The notes under the pieces are model-generated. The model did not search any database and was not told the origin of the DNA. It saw nothing but the letters and a program-made list of their open reading frames with translations. Made by a program: the position numbers and the translations under genes. From the NCBI GenBank assembly GCA_008360955.1, contig LUCM01002882.1, forward strand, positions 92,973 to 156,972: a stretch of DNA of 64,000 bases, in the 5' to 3' direction. Source of the DNA: Fasciolopsis buskii (taxonomy: Eukaryota > Platyhelminthes > Trematoda > Plagiorchiida > Fasciolidae). This document shows, piece after piece, positions 37,665 through 49,969 of the stretch (its first letter is position 1; every line of letters starts with the position of its first letter).

Positions 37665-37865
37665 ATTTTGATCAACATAGCTGACTGAACATCGTAAAAC
37701 TATTTTCCCGTGAACGTCAAAAACAAGTTCATATAAGATGGTGTATCCGAAGTGGTCAAACAATCGAATTTCTTTCCCCGGATCCCCAACGTCTGGGTTA
37801 CTTAGACGTGTGAGGAGTGTGACTATGACTTGGTAATCGTACACGATATTGATGATTAGAGTAGA
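37665..37865 (-). CDS. Candidate exon, minus strand; possible TRAPPC13-like segment
   Basis: The minus frame runs from the acceptor TTTCCGAAAAG to the donor GTAAAT. It reads INIVYDYQVIVTLLTRLSNP, PGKEIRLFDHFGYTILYELV and DVHGKIVLRCSVSYVDQN. The order E-x(n)-G-x-x-I-x-L-x-C-x-V-S-Y loosely recalls the strand in TRAPPC13 (DUF974) proteins where H-E-x-x-E-x-G precedes I-L-x-C-x-V-S-Y. The match is short and by eye, and other beta-sandwich proteins could give it. The coding character looks good and the product call is weak. Confidence 0.3.
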
Positions 37866-38084
37866 CTTTTCGGAAATGATTAATTTGTTCCATAAATGGC
37901 ATTGGCCCACAGTTTGTCACGAACTTACATCACTTGTTCCCGCACAACTGATGCAGTTTTCGGTAATGGCCAAAAGTTCTATTGAACCAAGGTATCGAAA
38001 TAACCACAAAATGCTAATAAGAAATCTACTGAGATTTTAGTGTATATATGGCGGAGATTAAAACCTCGGTGAAAATGTAAACAC

Positions 38085-38187
38085 CGTGCAATTTGGACGC
38101 GAATATTCGCAACTCGAATTTGGAAACCTGTGGCCAATTCTTCACTTAAAATCTGCAGTCGAACATGCCCTTTTCCGAAATGCGTTA
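38085..38187 (-). CDS. Candidate exon, minus strand, next to copy C
   Basis: A strong acceptor (TGTTTTGTTGTATTTTAG) ends at 38188. The frame then reads THFGKGHVRLQILSEELATG and FQIRVANIRVQIAR up to a possible GTGTTT donor. It lies upstream of 37665-37865 on the same strand and may belong to the same transcript. The 5' junction of copy C is only about 35 bp beyond the acceptor, so the retroelement sits antisense in what would be the preceding intron. The product is unknown. Confidence 0.35.
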
Positions 38188-38245
38188 CTAAAATACAACA
38201 AAACAGTACAGCGTTCAAAACCATGCATCTACCTTACCACTGACT

Positions 38246-38546
38246 GTGTTTGATTTGACTGATCTCTGCATTTCTCCCACCAGAGACGGCTCCATTTTAG
38301 ATGGAGTTATTACCAACCACCTCGATTTATTTTCCCTGGAACTGCGTGCTCCAATTTTAAGTAGCAATCATCGTCTGCTTCTGTTAAGGCCCAAGATATA
38401 CTCAAGGTCAGCTTTCCATTCCTTCAGGCGAACAAATCAAATTCGAGATCGCCTACGTAACTTTTCCCACAGCAACCTTATTCTTCCTCTTCCCCTTCTT
38501 CTTCTTCCTCTTCTTCTTCCTCTTCCTCTTCTTCTTCTTCTTCTTC
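38246..38546 (+). pseudogene. CR1-like endonuclease C-terminal fragment (copy C)
   Basis: This begins downstream of the GDFN motif because of the 5' truncation. It keeps LDGVITNHLD and the SNH variant of the catalytic SDH, then enters the CTT-rich tract and the scaffold gap. After the gap the linker to RT resumes (38627 onward) as in copy B. Confidence 0.7.
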
Positions 38547-38626
38547 NNNNNNNNNNNNNNNNNNNNNNNNNNNNNNNNNNNNNNNNNNNNNNNNNNNNNN
38601 NNNNNNNNNNNNNNNNNNNNNNNNNN
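38547..38626. other. Assembly gap (80 N)
   Basis: By offset with copy B the gap should correspond to 11498-11577, a stretch of ordinary element sequence just after the CTT tract. The gap size fits the paralogue to about one base. Any open frame drawn across it is an artefact. Confidence 0.95.
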
Positions 38627-39011
38627 CGACGCAGTCTTTGATATCGGCTTTACCTCAGAAACACCATTCGACTCAAATGGCCGTATCTCCGCCCAGAAAC
38701 TGAAATCTCTAAGAAGATGCACGGAGCACTTCTACAAATTCCGTAAGAACTCAAGCGTATGGTATATTTTAACCTACTGAAAGTTGAAATCCAACGCATG
38801 TACACTACATTCGCCAGCCAGCTCCTGAGTGACAACAAAAATCGATTCTTATAGCTAGGCATTCGACTGTTGTGTGGAAGAAGAAGAAATATACGAAATC
38901 TTCTGCGGACGTCGACAGCATCATTCCTACTTCCATCCATCATTCCACTCATACCCCATTCATATTTGGACAGGATGATGATACGACAATTACACGTTTT
39001 CTAGGGATGAG

Positions 39012-39923
39012 GTGCTCGATCTCCTACGCACCACTAAAATTACCACAGCGGTTGGTCCTGACAGTCTATGGTCAGCTCTTTTAAGGCATGGTGCTGTGGT
39101 TCTGACGGATGCGTACACTTCTCTGATTAACTCATCATTAAGCTCGTCTTCTATTCCTGACTGGTGGAGACCCGTCACTATTATTGCCATCCCAAAATCT
39201 ACCATTTCTACTGCTTTGGCGAAACGTTTTCGCCCCATCGCCTTAACGTTTTCTGTCCGTAAACTGACGGAGCGTGCTATACTTGAGAGCCTGTGTTCTT
39301 CTATATATCATCATCATGCCCCTTTTCAGTTTGCCTATAAATCTAATTGGTCCAATTTGGACGCTGTCGCCTGCCTTATTCAACACATGTGAAAGTCCTT
39401 AAACGCATCAGTGAAATCTGTGCGTTGCGCCTTCCTGGACTATCCGTCGGCATTTGACTCAGTCCCACGGTCTCTTCTACTCCACAAACTGCAAACATTT
39501 GGTTGCCCCATTTCTGATTAATTTATCAACCGGACCCAGTGCACTAGAATGGACGGTAAATTTTCGAAACCGTTCATCAACAACTCAGGCGTGCTACAGG
39601 GTGCTGCACTTTCATCGTATCTTTTCTCTACTTACATCAGTGTCTTATCAACTATCTCCTCATGTCATCCGTTTAAGTATGCTGATGTTTTCCTCTCTCA
39701 AGCCGTTTCGAACACCGATGATTTTCAAAGTTTTTCCTTGTACCGTTCCTCACATTTCTGCCTGTGTAAAGGATCCTTGACGGTTGTCATTTCATATCGG
39801 GTAGCTTCGGCACTACCAGATGAAGCAATGCACCATCTCCCGATTTCTATACTTATGTGTTTTTCTAATCCTTCTTTACTGTACTCTTGCTATTTTCCAG
39901 GTTTACCTAAAAGAACTATGTAG
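39012..39923 (+). pseudogene. CR1-like reverse transcriptase domain, two in-frame stops (copy C)
   Basis: This has the same frame and motifs as copy B 11963-12874. It carries the same TGA after IQHM, the same TAA after CPISD and the same YAD-V at the catalytic box. Only single-base differences were seen, for example Tyr to Cys in SSHFC. Identical lesions show that B and C descend from one already inactive sequence. Confidence 0.85.
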
Positions 39924-40224
39924 TTCTTCGCCGGGGCTATCAAATATTATCCGTGTGTCATTCGTACCACTATCTGAGTTGTTTTTCCATCTATGTGATC
40001 AGCACTTATCGGCATGTGAGAAATTTGCTCACAAAATTCATTCGGATCCCACGCATTCTCTGCACAATGATCTTTCCGAATGCCGTTCTGATATCTCTAC
40101 ACGATCTACTTTTCGTTCCATACTCTCTAGAATCAATATCTATAGGACATGGACGGTCTCATATTCAGCACGCATTTTGACAAAATGTGACCGTGTTTCA
40201 GCCGAATTCCTGAGAAACCTATAA
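39820..40224 (+). pseudogene. CR1-like ORF2 C-terminal domain (copy C)
   Basis: This frame is one base off the RT frame and ends at a TAA after EFLRNL. The last 70 residues (KIHSDPTHSLHNDLSECRSD, ISTRSTFRSILSRINIYRTW, VSYSARILTKCDRVSAEFL) follow the expected C-terminus of CR1 ORF2 better than copy B does. The part downstream of 40055 is the diverged segment, so copy C may keep an older and less damaged 3' module. Confidence 0.7.
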
Positions 40225-43200
40225 TGTGCTCTGATTACTCCTCATTGAGTTTTCTAATATTTTTAACAGGTGATGTGTCTACTTTTTATTTTATTTCTTT
40301 TCGTATTATATTTTTACCTTCACATTTTTTGACTGAATTGCGACATTATTTGTTGTGTGCAAACGTCTATGCGGTGCAATACAAAATATTATTGTTATTG
40401 GTGAATGCTGTCGTGTATGAAAGTATTTTGAATATAATACTGATAAGAGCTTGGAGATGAAAGAAGAAGACAGAAAGCTGCGCACTTTTGTTTCACTCAA
40501 CCACAGCGACATAGCAACGTGTCCGCAATGAAAGCGCGAAGTTCTGAGCAAATCAACAGTTCATTTGGAAACACGAGGTCATTCAAGCGGGATTGTTAAG
40601 GTTAATTGCTGGCACCGAACGTTTTCCAAAACGCAACAGATGAAATCAAAGCATAGCCCAATGGAGTTCATATGAAGGCAATCGTTGTGAACTACGAAAA
40701 CTAAGTGTTCATATTCATGCCGCGCAAAGACTAGTCTCGTTGCATAATAGTAGATTGGTGGGTCGCTTTCGTTGAATCCGGTCCGCATTTCCAAAGTGTA
40801 GGCAATGAATTAATTTGAATTTTCACTTCCACAAGTCGATGTTGTAACGCTACCGGTTCGATTCCGACTCAAGACGTCCATGTTGGGACGTGATAACCGC
40901 TCGTGGATCTGTTGACTTCCTGTGGCACCCAGCTAATCATGCAGCTTGATGTAGTGTATTGCAAGGGTGAACCGTTCGCAGATTTTGCCACCGCATCGAT
41001 TGGATGTACAATAACTCTGCAAGTGTCGAAGCACGTGTTTGTTGAGGTCACGTAAGGCCATTTTCCAGAGAAGATGTAGATGGTTTCTTTATGGTGAGTT
41101 GAGCGATGATATCACATGGTGAATTATTTCATGAAAAGATAGATTCATGTTCAATGAATCATTGTAGATAATTTTAAATTGATGAATATTGAGTTCCTAT
41201 GTCACTTACCCAGATTAGAGTCAACAGGCTATTTGACCAACGGGAGTTGTTTATGCCTACTCAACAAAACAGATTTATTTTGGAGTGACAGGCCAAAAGT
41301 TTTCCCTAATTGATACGTTGTTCTTTTCAAAAGTTAGTATAGGAATGATGGTGATGCAAGCCAATACCAGAGTGGTCACTTTTACTTTTCTGAGGATACA
41401 CAGAACCATACATTATACCACATTAGATTGAAATCCCATAGTCGACTTGGACCGTGGTCTATTTCCGCCAACACGAGTGTTACACTCAGTTATTTAGTCC
41501 GCGAAACAGACGAAGTCCCTCCGAATGCGAGTTAGGAAATGGGAGGAGTGAAGCGAATGGCCTGCCGGAGTGCAAATTCGATGAAGCGAATAACTAAAGG
41601 TTGAAATTTAATACATGGAACACCAAAAAAAGCCAAATGTCCTAGCTGTGCCCAAATGGAGTGGGAATAGATTCACTAAGTAGAATTGAAGAGCCGACAA
41701 ACGAGTGGTTTTCTAAACTAGCCGGTAGCGTTCAAGCAACAAACACGGCAGCGTTTCAATTTGAAGGTCTCCGGTTCACCTACCAGCGGCAAAATAGAAC
41801 ATACTCTTGGTAATTGTTCCTTCGCCATATTTCTTTTCTGAGAAAATGACAGAAAGTATTACCGAGTTTTGCACGTCAGGGTCGAATGACGCAAGGAGAG
41901 TATCGAAAAATCGAGGCGCCAAGCCTTAGTTTTTATTGTAAATTATATAATGTTTGCACCACAACTCTGTTGATGTATGTTGCAATTTGCCAAAGTATTG
42001 ACTACCCCCGGTAGTCGATAATTTTTGTTTTAAAGGAAACATAACATTTTTTTGTAAGGATCTATCGTCGTTCAAAGGCCACCAAACAGGAACCACACAC
42101 CGGTGACAGTTTTGTGTGAGCCAAACAAATCTCAGTCCAAATCTCACAACTGTAACTGTCCAACCCATCGCTTGTGATTGAGATGTTACCACTACAGAAT
42201 AAGTTGTTTGCTGTCCAACTGAAAACTTACAATAAGTTAAGGGACCTTCAACACTTTATCCATAGAAGCACAGCTCCAGAATTACTAATATTGTTATTAG
42301 TATTTGTATTCTATCCTGGAAAAATTGCTGACTGGAGTGAAAAGGTACCAGTAGTGTTGGCTGAGCACCTGACTGCGAACCGGGAATCGATTTGTGCATC
42401 CAATTGGTTCACGGCGCTGGCGATGATCACTTGCCGTGATTCCGCCGGTTAAGTGCGAAGGCTGCCCAACACCCGCACTCTAAATTGTTTTCTCATTCAA
42501 GGCTGGTCATGTCTGAAGAACTGCTGTCCTTTTTCTTGTTGGTTTGGGCAACCGGGATATGGGATATCTCTGATGCATCAGCTGGGCTTGGTGTATGGAT
42601 ACAGACTGCAATTGATGTCAAACTGCTATTCCTTCCGTTCACGGTATTTAATAAAGTTAGATAAAATGGCAGCCGAATATGCTGGGTGAACAAAAGCAAA
42701 TGACAGAATGACATATAAGCTCGGCAAAATCGTCTAAATATTTAACTTTTTGCAGACTTTTCACGATAAATTTGTTATCGTGCCACGTTTTCCAAATACT
42801 TTCCAACCCTGTTCTGGGAGATTCAATGGGTCACTTGTTTAATCTGTCAAATTTGATGGCACGCACCGCATGTCACGGAAATGCGTGATATGATCACACG
42901 GTAACCAAATGTTTTACTGCAAATGGAATTGCCAAAACGCATACGTATGAAAACAGTTCACGTGCGTCTCTTTCGCGAACTAAAATAACCACGTACGCAG
43001 GCAACAGGATTGACGGGATTTTCTAATAACTGGCATACACAAGATGTTTAGTGACTGTTTTTTGTAAATTGGGCAAGTTTGCTATTGATCTACTTTTAGC
43101 TTGTAATTCTGTGTAGGTCTTCCAAATGATCGACTGGTTCTTTGTGCACTGAAGTGATCGAAAAATGCCCTGGAAGGCAAGAAGCATTGCTTTCTTCTAT

Positions 43201-43901
43201 GCCAGCTTTTCAACAAGGGATACACTGATTTCTCTTTATATTCCTCACATCTGTTTTTGTCAAAATTGGACGACCTGGAAGTCATCAATCTTATCATCTT
43301 TAACAACATTTTTGTTACTGATGTCATCATCCTCGTCAATCGAAGACGTTTTCGGCAGTAGAAAAGCGCTAAGAATCAGAAAACGTTTATGTGGGACCCA
43401 ATAGATCACCTGACCAGCGGATTTTCATCTCCAAATTACACTTCATTGATCCGATCCTAAATTAGCTAATTTTCTAAAGTCCCACGTATTTACAGTTGTA
43501 TGGTTTGGGGTTTAACGAACTCTTTTCTTCTCAGTAATCTATCTCGCATGCCGATGGATGCACAAAATTTCCCCGGAAACGCATGACCGGTTTCGCGGTT
43601 ATTGCCACTCTTCAAGTGTGCATACCCAGTACTCTCCTGTCAAACCATCCTTATACTAGCGCACTTGTTTCTTAGTTTCTCACTAGAGCCTCGCATGAAT
43701 CGTTTGCAGTGTCATCGGATGATAAGTCCATTTATGAATCGCATGGTGACTTGTCGGAGGATTTTTTGTCTGCCAGGTAAGACTAACGCCGAGAAATGGG
43801 ACAAGGCCTAAAATTATTTGTTTTCAGTAGTGTTTCGCATACAGATTTGAGTGATAGTTGATTTTTCCGGTACAGAATTTGGCCAGCTTAATAGTGCATG
43901 C

Positions 43902-43928
43902 TTATATATGTAAATATATATATATATG
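43902..43928. repeat. AT-rich microsatellite
   Basis: A short TATATA tract. Confidence 0.7.
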
Positions 43929-44132
43929 TCTCATCAGAATCGAATCTGTAGCATTAGGAGTGTGCATGGAAGCTGTTCGTCGAAGAGTCGACAGAAGAAC
44001 GACAACTGTGATTAGTTGATAATTATTTGTCAGTTGGGCTGAGCCAACCTTAGGAACGAGGGCAGAATGCCCCAGAATATACATATGTGTATATATAGAA
44101 GCAGCAGGATTTAGTATATGGATGCGTGAACA

Positions 44133-44150
44133 ATATATATATATATATAT
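44133..44150. repeat. (AT)n microsatellite
   Basis: A pure AT run of about 18 bp. Confidence 0.8.
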
Positions 44151-47100
44151 GGTTTGATAAGTGGACAATCGGATTACGTCGCACGGAACACGTGCAACCA
44201 AGCCCGCGCAAGATGTGGCTCTTTTCAAATTATCATGAATTGTTTTGTCGCAGCAAGTCCAGTAGCAATTGCGGAATGCGTCTTAAGGGGTTTTGATTCA
44301 TTTTCAAGCAATTGTTCCAAATGAACTCCGAAGTGGCATTTATTCGTAACTAATGCATCAGGACAAACGACGATGTTTTTTTGCTGAGTCCCTCGCAAAT
44401 GTATGCCAAATAATCATGAGCAGAACAGAACCCGAAATTTATTAAATATCTTATGACAATCTTGTGCTCCGATAATTATTTCAAGCACCTTACAGTTGAT
44501 GCTATTTAGATTGGCTGGACTTTAGTTTTCTATTACTGGACGCAGTATATGCTCATGTTTAACTATTGCAGTTGCCGTATATTCTAATCACGCGGTTGGG
44601 TGAGCGGCAGCTGTGCCATAAGTGCACCAGGTGAGCTAAAATGGTGTCGGATAGTTGAGGTATAGATAATACAAAATACGCAATCTTTGTAAAAATGTTA
44701 ATCAATCAATCACGTCGTACAAAGTTTTGGAATAATTCTTCATAATGGCTGGCGAAGTTGCAAGATGGAAAACGGCTGATTCGCTTTTCAAGGATACTGG
44801 CTGACAAGGTAAACTGATTGGAATTTTTTAATGAATTCTTCTTCCCCTCATTAAATTGAAGCTCTATTTTTAGCCGGCCCATATGAACAAGAGAAGTGGG
44901 TTCTGAGCTTGAAATATTCATGCTAAACCTTTCCCTTGTGCTTCAGTTCAAGCGATTATCATTTAAACGATACTTGTAGTTAGAATAAGTACAAATGCAA
45001 GCGGGCACAGGAACAAAAACTAACGAAACCCACAAAGCCAATTGGTCAACGGATCCCAGTACAACCACCTGTATCGATCGACTAGCTACCATTGAACAAG
45101 GGGATCGATTTTCCTCTAAATGAATGTGCGGTTTTGCACTTCAACGAGTTTAGAATAATTTGCACGAAAAACTCAGTAAGAAATTAAAGAGAAAGCAAAA
45201 ACCTGATCCCCTTTCAGCAACGGAGAACGAGCTAGTTCACTACCTAAGATTGCTTTCAATGATTTAAACGATTCACCCAAGCAGATGAATTGAAATAAGA
45301 GGTCGAAACCAACGCTTCGATCCAAACGGATCTCAACAAGCGGTTGATGAAGTGCGCATGGTCTGTTTAATTAAAAACCGTACACACCTCAACTGGCGGA
45401 AAAAAGCATAGTAAACAACAACATAGTTGATTGGGAACGAAGACAAAATAGCCGTTGGATTTATGCATTTCATTCTATGCTTTTGCCGAACAAAAGATTA
45501 GGCGATTTTAATCCCTTCGGTGGGCTTGGGATCCCAGTTCACAAAAGCCACTTGTCTCGGAAAGAAAATTCATGCTAGATTGTAAACACCCCTCAATACA
45601 CTGTCCTTGCCTTCGAGTCGTTTTTTTTTAAAACCAATACCGTAAAGCCGATAGTCGGTTGAACGCCAAAGCAATTGCATCTGGCTTACAAAGCACGCTG
45701 AAATCTACGTAAAAAGCTGCAAGTTGTGTATTGATATTTCTATGGAAAGCTCAGCATAGTAATATTATTTGCTAGACTGAATAGTGTATTGTGAACTAGT
45801 CGGATAATTAGTAATTATTATCTGGCCATCTAATTATCTATCTGCCTATATGTCATGGAAAATGTACTGGGGCAAACTAAATTTAATGATGAAATGCGGT
45901 TTGTCCCGATAGTTTTTCTGCGAAGCCTGAATGTCAACGGATCAAGGGAATTTTCGGGACGATTAATGAACTTATGGTATGCAAATTCACACGATAGGTT
46001 AGGCTTTCAAATGGAGAGATGAACCGCTGATTTTCACCTATCCCCAGTTGGGCCACCGTGAACCACATATTTGCCCCTACTCCGATGTCATTAAGCAATT
46101 CACTTTGGTTAGGGCTTTCGCAGAATTAAAATTCGATAAACAAAAATGCTTGGAGAATCATGGAAAGTTGCGCATATATCTATCAAAATCATACTGGTCC
46201 AAATGAAACACGAACTAAATTGAACGGACTGAAAGCGAGAAAATCAGGTGCAATGCAGCTCGATCAACCGTGCCCTAGTACGGCAAAATGGTTGCTTTCA
46301 TCGGATTCAAATAAATCTCTCGGAAATTGCTTGAAATGCGGTTACTTTCGTCGTTCTTTTCTGCGGACCTAAAAAGCTTTTCACTCCCATTTGGCTCGTT
46401 AAGTATAGTTTCCCGAGCTTTACTGTTTATGTGTGCTCCTTGAGAACTGTTTGGCATTTCAGTTTTCGGATGACAAAACGGCGAAAACGCAAGGACGGTG
46501 TGCAGAAAATTCCCTGTCGTCATGGCAATATTTCAAGCACTATATTACTAAACACATTTGTTCGCAGAATTTTCATCTCTAGATCTTTCTGTCATTTTAC
46601 TGGACTGCGCTTGTGACCGAATGAAGGTCGGCAAGTAAAGAAATCGACCTGCCTTAGGCGACCTCAAAAGTCCTGCCTTTCGGATGAAATACCGTGATTC
46701 TAGCTACCTGACCACGTCCAGTCACGAAAACGATGTTCACGAATTTCTCCATCCGCCCCCTTTGGGCTGATAAAGGTTAGTTTGGCTTTGGGAAACTTCT
46801 TATGGAGCGAAATGCTGCTCGTCATTTCAGCTCATTCCGTGATTAAAAACTTTCCGGAGCAATGGTTTAAAACATGGCAATTTAGTCCAGAAGATTTGTG
46901 AGAGCTGGTTAAATCGTCGAACATTCTGGGCCTGTTCCAAATGGACGATCAAATGTAATAACACGGTCGAACATGCAAGAAAATATAACGATGATTTTGA
47001 CACCAAAATTATCGCCACTTAGATATTTCCTGACAGTGGTTTGCATGGGCCATCACAACTGATCGATCGGGATCACCTGCCTAAACCAATGACTGATCTG

Positions 47101-47442
47101 GGTTTCCAAGGTGAGCAGGAGTGATGCCGATCAGTGAATAAAGACCAAATCTTTGGGGAAAACGCTAAACGAAGTTCCCGTGTTTCTGCCTTGTTGATCA
47201 ACTTTGAATTGTATCTTGATAACTTTGCAGCTTCTACAAAATTGGCCAGTTCTGCATATATAAAGATTCACTGAGTCCATTGTGGAAGAAGGCTGACTGA
47301 TCTCCCAAGCGCATGATTTCGTTTCAAGTTCACTTAGTGAACATTCAACTAGAAAAGTGGTGAAAAATTTGCGATGTAAACGCGAAGCTGGGTGATTCGA
47401 ATAACATCAAAACAAAGATTCCGAGAAAAGAACAGTACTCGA

Positions 47443-47640
47443 TCTACCGTGGTCGACTGGACTAATCAACTGTCACCGGAATGATCGTTGGTTTGAATCC
47501 CACCTCTGGTGATCACACTCACAGTATCCTGCAACTTGCTGTCTATCGATTCGTTACCACATTTGACCCAATGAGACTCTATGTGGTTTTATGCCACTCC
47601 AAGGTTCAGGACCCCGGCTGGCGGTTTCCCCTACCTCTCA
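47443..47640 (+). mobile_element. tRNA-headed SINE-like repeat, family 2
   Basis: A-box-like TGGTCGACTGG (47450-47460) and B-box-like GGTTTGAATCC (47490-47500) are spaced by 29 bp. They are followed by a body whose part 47550-47607 recurs at 17645-17703. The tail differs from family 1. Boundaries are approximate. Confidence 0.5.
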
Positions 47641-49397
47641 TTTAGTGGGCCCTAGTGGCTTCGTGACATGTTCATTCCATTAAATTCATGTATGGACTAT
47701 CTCTAAAGGTCTCCATTAAAATCCAAAAATGCATTTTTTTAAACTACTGATCGTGATTCTCAAATTGAATAGAAAGTTGCACGACATGATGAATGCTTAA
47801 CTAACCACATTTCAATACTTCCTGCCAAATGCTACAACGTCTGGGGAACTGTTACTGTTGTCATCCTATGAACTTTAATCAAACAGAGAATCAATATGCG
47901 AATATTCATTAAATTGGTTTTTCATTCAATTAAAAGCATATGCAAAATATGGCTTTCGCTCGTATAGTATTGTAGTGATTGTCTTTATTTGACCAGCTCG
48001 CTTACAATGCTCTTGGATTATAGGTGATCGCATTGCATGAGTCACCAGAAGTCAGAATTGAACAGGTTGTGGTAAAATCTGACCGATTCATCATCAGAAG
48101 TCGAGAGTCAAGCATTTCGTGTGATGAAATGACCGGGACCTAAACAATGATTCCGATTCGACGATACCTGCTATTTTAAGCCAGAACAACAAAATCAGGG
48201 GCAGCATAGTTAAGTGGAAGGAATAAGAAACCTGTTGGAGTAGACAGACGTTAGTGGATTTCTACGACTTCGAACTTCGCCGCCCATGAAAAAACAATGC
48301 GCAAAATAAGCCATCCAGTTTGTACCGTGCAATTAACACTTAGAATCTCTAAATGAATCAAACACCAGACGAGGTCAAAAATAGATCAGAGTACAGTGCA
48401 TTGAATCTGTTTTAATGCGGCTAAAGAAATAGAATTGTTTCAACTTTAGGGACCCAAAACGTTTGAATTTACGTAACTCCGAAGCTCTAGGTTTTTGCTG
48501 ACATTCTGTGAAAAAAGAAATTCGTCTCGTTTGGCAGATCAGTTAAGAGTGCCGTCCTGACAACGGATCAGACTGCTCTAGGAGACATCCGAGATCCTGA
48601 AATATGTATTCTTGTGTTAGGCCGATATCGCCACTGGTGATGACAGGGAGAAGTGATAAAGATTTGATTCTCTACCTAGGTGATCCAGCGAGCCAAACCA
48701 AGTTCTAGTTGCTACCTTTAGTGTATTAGAGGGATGTGGCCAAACACATGGGGAAAACATCTCGTTTATTGTAGATCGAAAAGTTTACTCGAGAATTAAA
48801 TGCAATGTGACAAAAATGCAACCAGTAGAAGCCCCGATCAGTTCGTGAATTAATATCAGCAGTTGGATCGTACAAAGTGCGATACAACAAATTTAGCCCT
48901 GAAATGCTTGAAACGAACTGATCGGTTAACCCGTCACCAGATCGATTCAAATGAACCGCTCCAAAATGCATGCAATCCTCGTGTTACGATGTTGTTGGCA
49001 ATCGTTTTGGCATTTTTATTTGACTAACTAATGCATGCATGCATTTCCGTTTTATGATTAACTTATTTTTCACATTCTCGAAAAAGCTACTTATATTGTA
49101 GATGTTTAGAAAATCCGGTCAAAATTCCAGTTGGTTGCTCGATTGAGGATGAGGAGGGGATCGCAACATGTTTCTCATGCTGTACACTGTTCATTGTGCT
49201 CAAACGTTTGTTGTGGTTCGGTTGAACTGTTCACCGTAAACCGGACCACGCAATCGATCCGGCCTAGGACTAAGTTTGTGTGCACTGCATGCTTGAAATT
49301 TCTTGACCTGCTTTGAACGCCTACAAAATCGAACCCCCGGAAGATCATCATAATCAGACTGGGTGACAAAAGAACGTGAGACTGAGTTGCCCTAACC
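47641..49397. other. Unassigned stretch
   Basis: Nothing recognisable. A TTG-started frame at 49131-49316 has two Cys-x-x-Cys pairs (CSLC and CTAC) but no full zinc-finger pattern. Confidence 0.4.
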
Positions 49398-49706
49398 TTG
49401 AACAATCCATATCTCAGGATTGACAGATTGTTTTTGCTAGCATTAACCTGTGACAAAATGACAACACCTGACTTCCTAGGTGAAAAGCTAAGTAGGTGTT
49501 TTGCAGACGCACACTCGTCAATTCGTACTTCCTGGTTCCGTATACCTGATCCTTTGGTCTTTTATGAACGAGAGTTCCACTTGCGATGGTTGACACGGAA
49601 TCGACCTGCTGATGGACGGGAAAAAATCTGCGATACTGTATGTGTCGACCTGTTGCAATTTGTCAACACGTACAAGAAAAATAAGACTCGTTACCAAATC
49701 GCCTAG
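49398..49706 (+). CDS. Candidate exon, plus strand, unidentified
   Basis: A 102-codon frame with protein-like composition. A strong acceptor GTAGGTGTTTTGCAG lies inside it at 49505, and a GTATGT donor lies near 49639, defining a possible exon of about 134 bp. That exon encodes SSIRTSWFRIPDPLVFYERE, HLRWLTRNRPADGREKICDT and neighbours. Downstream the frame stays open to TAG near 49708, then another plus-strand frame (49712-49969) follows in a different phase. The minus strand is also open in places, so strand is not certain. I recognise no domain. Confidence 0.25.
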   Translation: MNNPYLRIDRLFLLALTCDKMTTPDFLGEKLSRCFADAHSSIRTSWFRIPDPLVFYEREFHLRWLTRNRPADGREKICDTVCVDLLQFVNTYKKNKTRYQIA

Positions 49707-49969
49707 CACGGATGCACCCACTTCAGCTGTGTGAGCTACAGTTTGTGTTCCCTTTTGGTGTCACGTGGATTTATTTACATAAACCGTCCATCCCACCTTG
49801 TAATCGTGACTTGAATGAAACTCTCATTTGGACTGAGCCTCATCGTTCCCATCCTACTCGCTTGTTCATTCACCGTAATCAACCTAATTCAAGCAACTCA
49901 GGAGCGCTGACCGTCGGGCTGCCCTCTGTGCCACAATACCAAACAACTTCGCTGTTGCACTCCGACTGA

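Larger units (their letters stand above)
38222..40324 (+). mobile_element. CR1-like non-LTR retrotransposon, copy C (5'-truncated)
   Basis: This starts at the CATGCATCT that corresponds to 11174 of copy B. It is nearly identical to B (a handful of substitutions) up to 40055, then only about 70% similar to the end of the element near 40324. 5' truncation is typical of target-primed reverse transcription. The 3' flank gives no clear target-site duplication. It contains the N gap 38547-38626. Confidence 0.85.
40325..47442. other. Unassigned stretch
   Basis: A perfect B-box-like GGTTCGATTCC at 40855-40865 lacks an A box. AT microsatellites lie at 43902-43928 and 44133-44150. The frames at 41926-42192 (-), 42174-42452 (+), 44706-44921 (-) and 46275-46523 (-) have no motif I can name. 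No clear gene is supported. Confidence 0.4.

Noticed and set aside
38246..38722. Open frames containing unknown residues on both strands
   Set aside because: They cross the 80-N gap, so the continuity is artificial. Only the part before the gap is kept, as an endonuclease fragment.
40855..40865. Perfect B box GGTTCGATTCC
   Set aside because: No A box at tRNA-like distance. One 11-bp match is expected by chance in sequence of this size.
49131..49316. Zinc-finger-like Cys pairs
   Set aside because: Two Cys-x-x-Cys pairs without the expected spacing or His ligands, a TTG start and no good splice sites.
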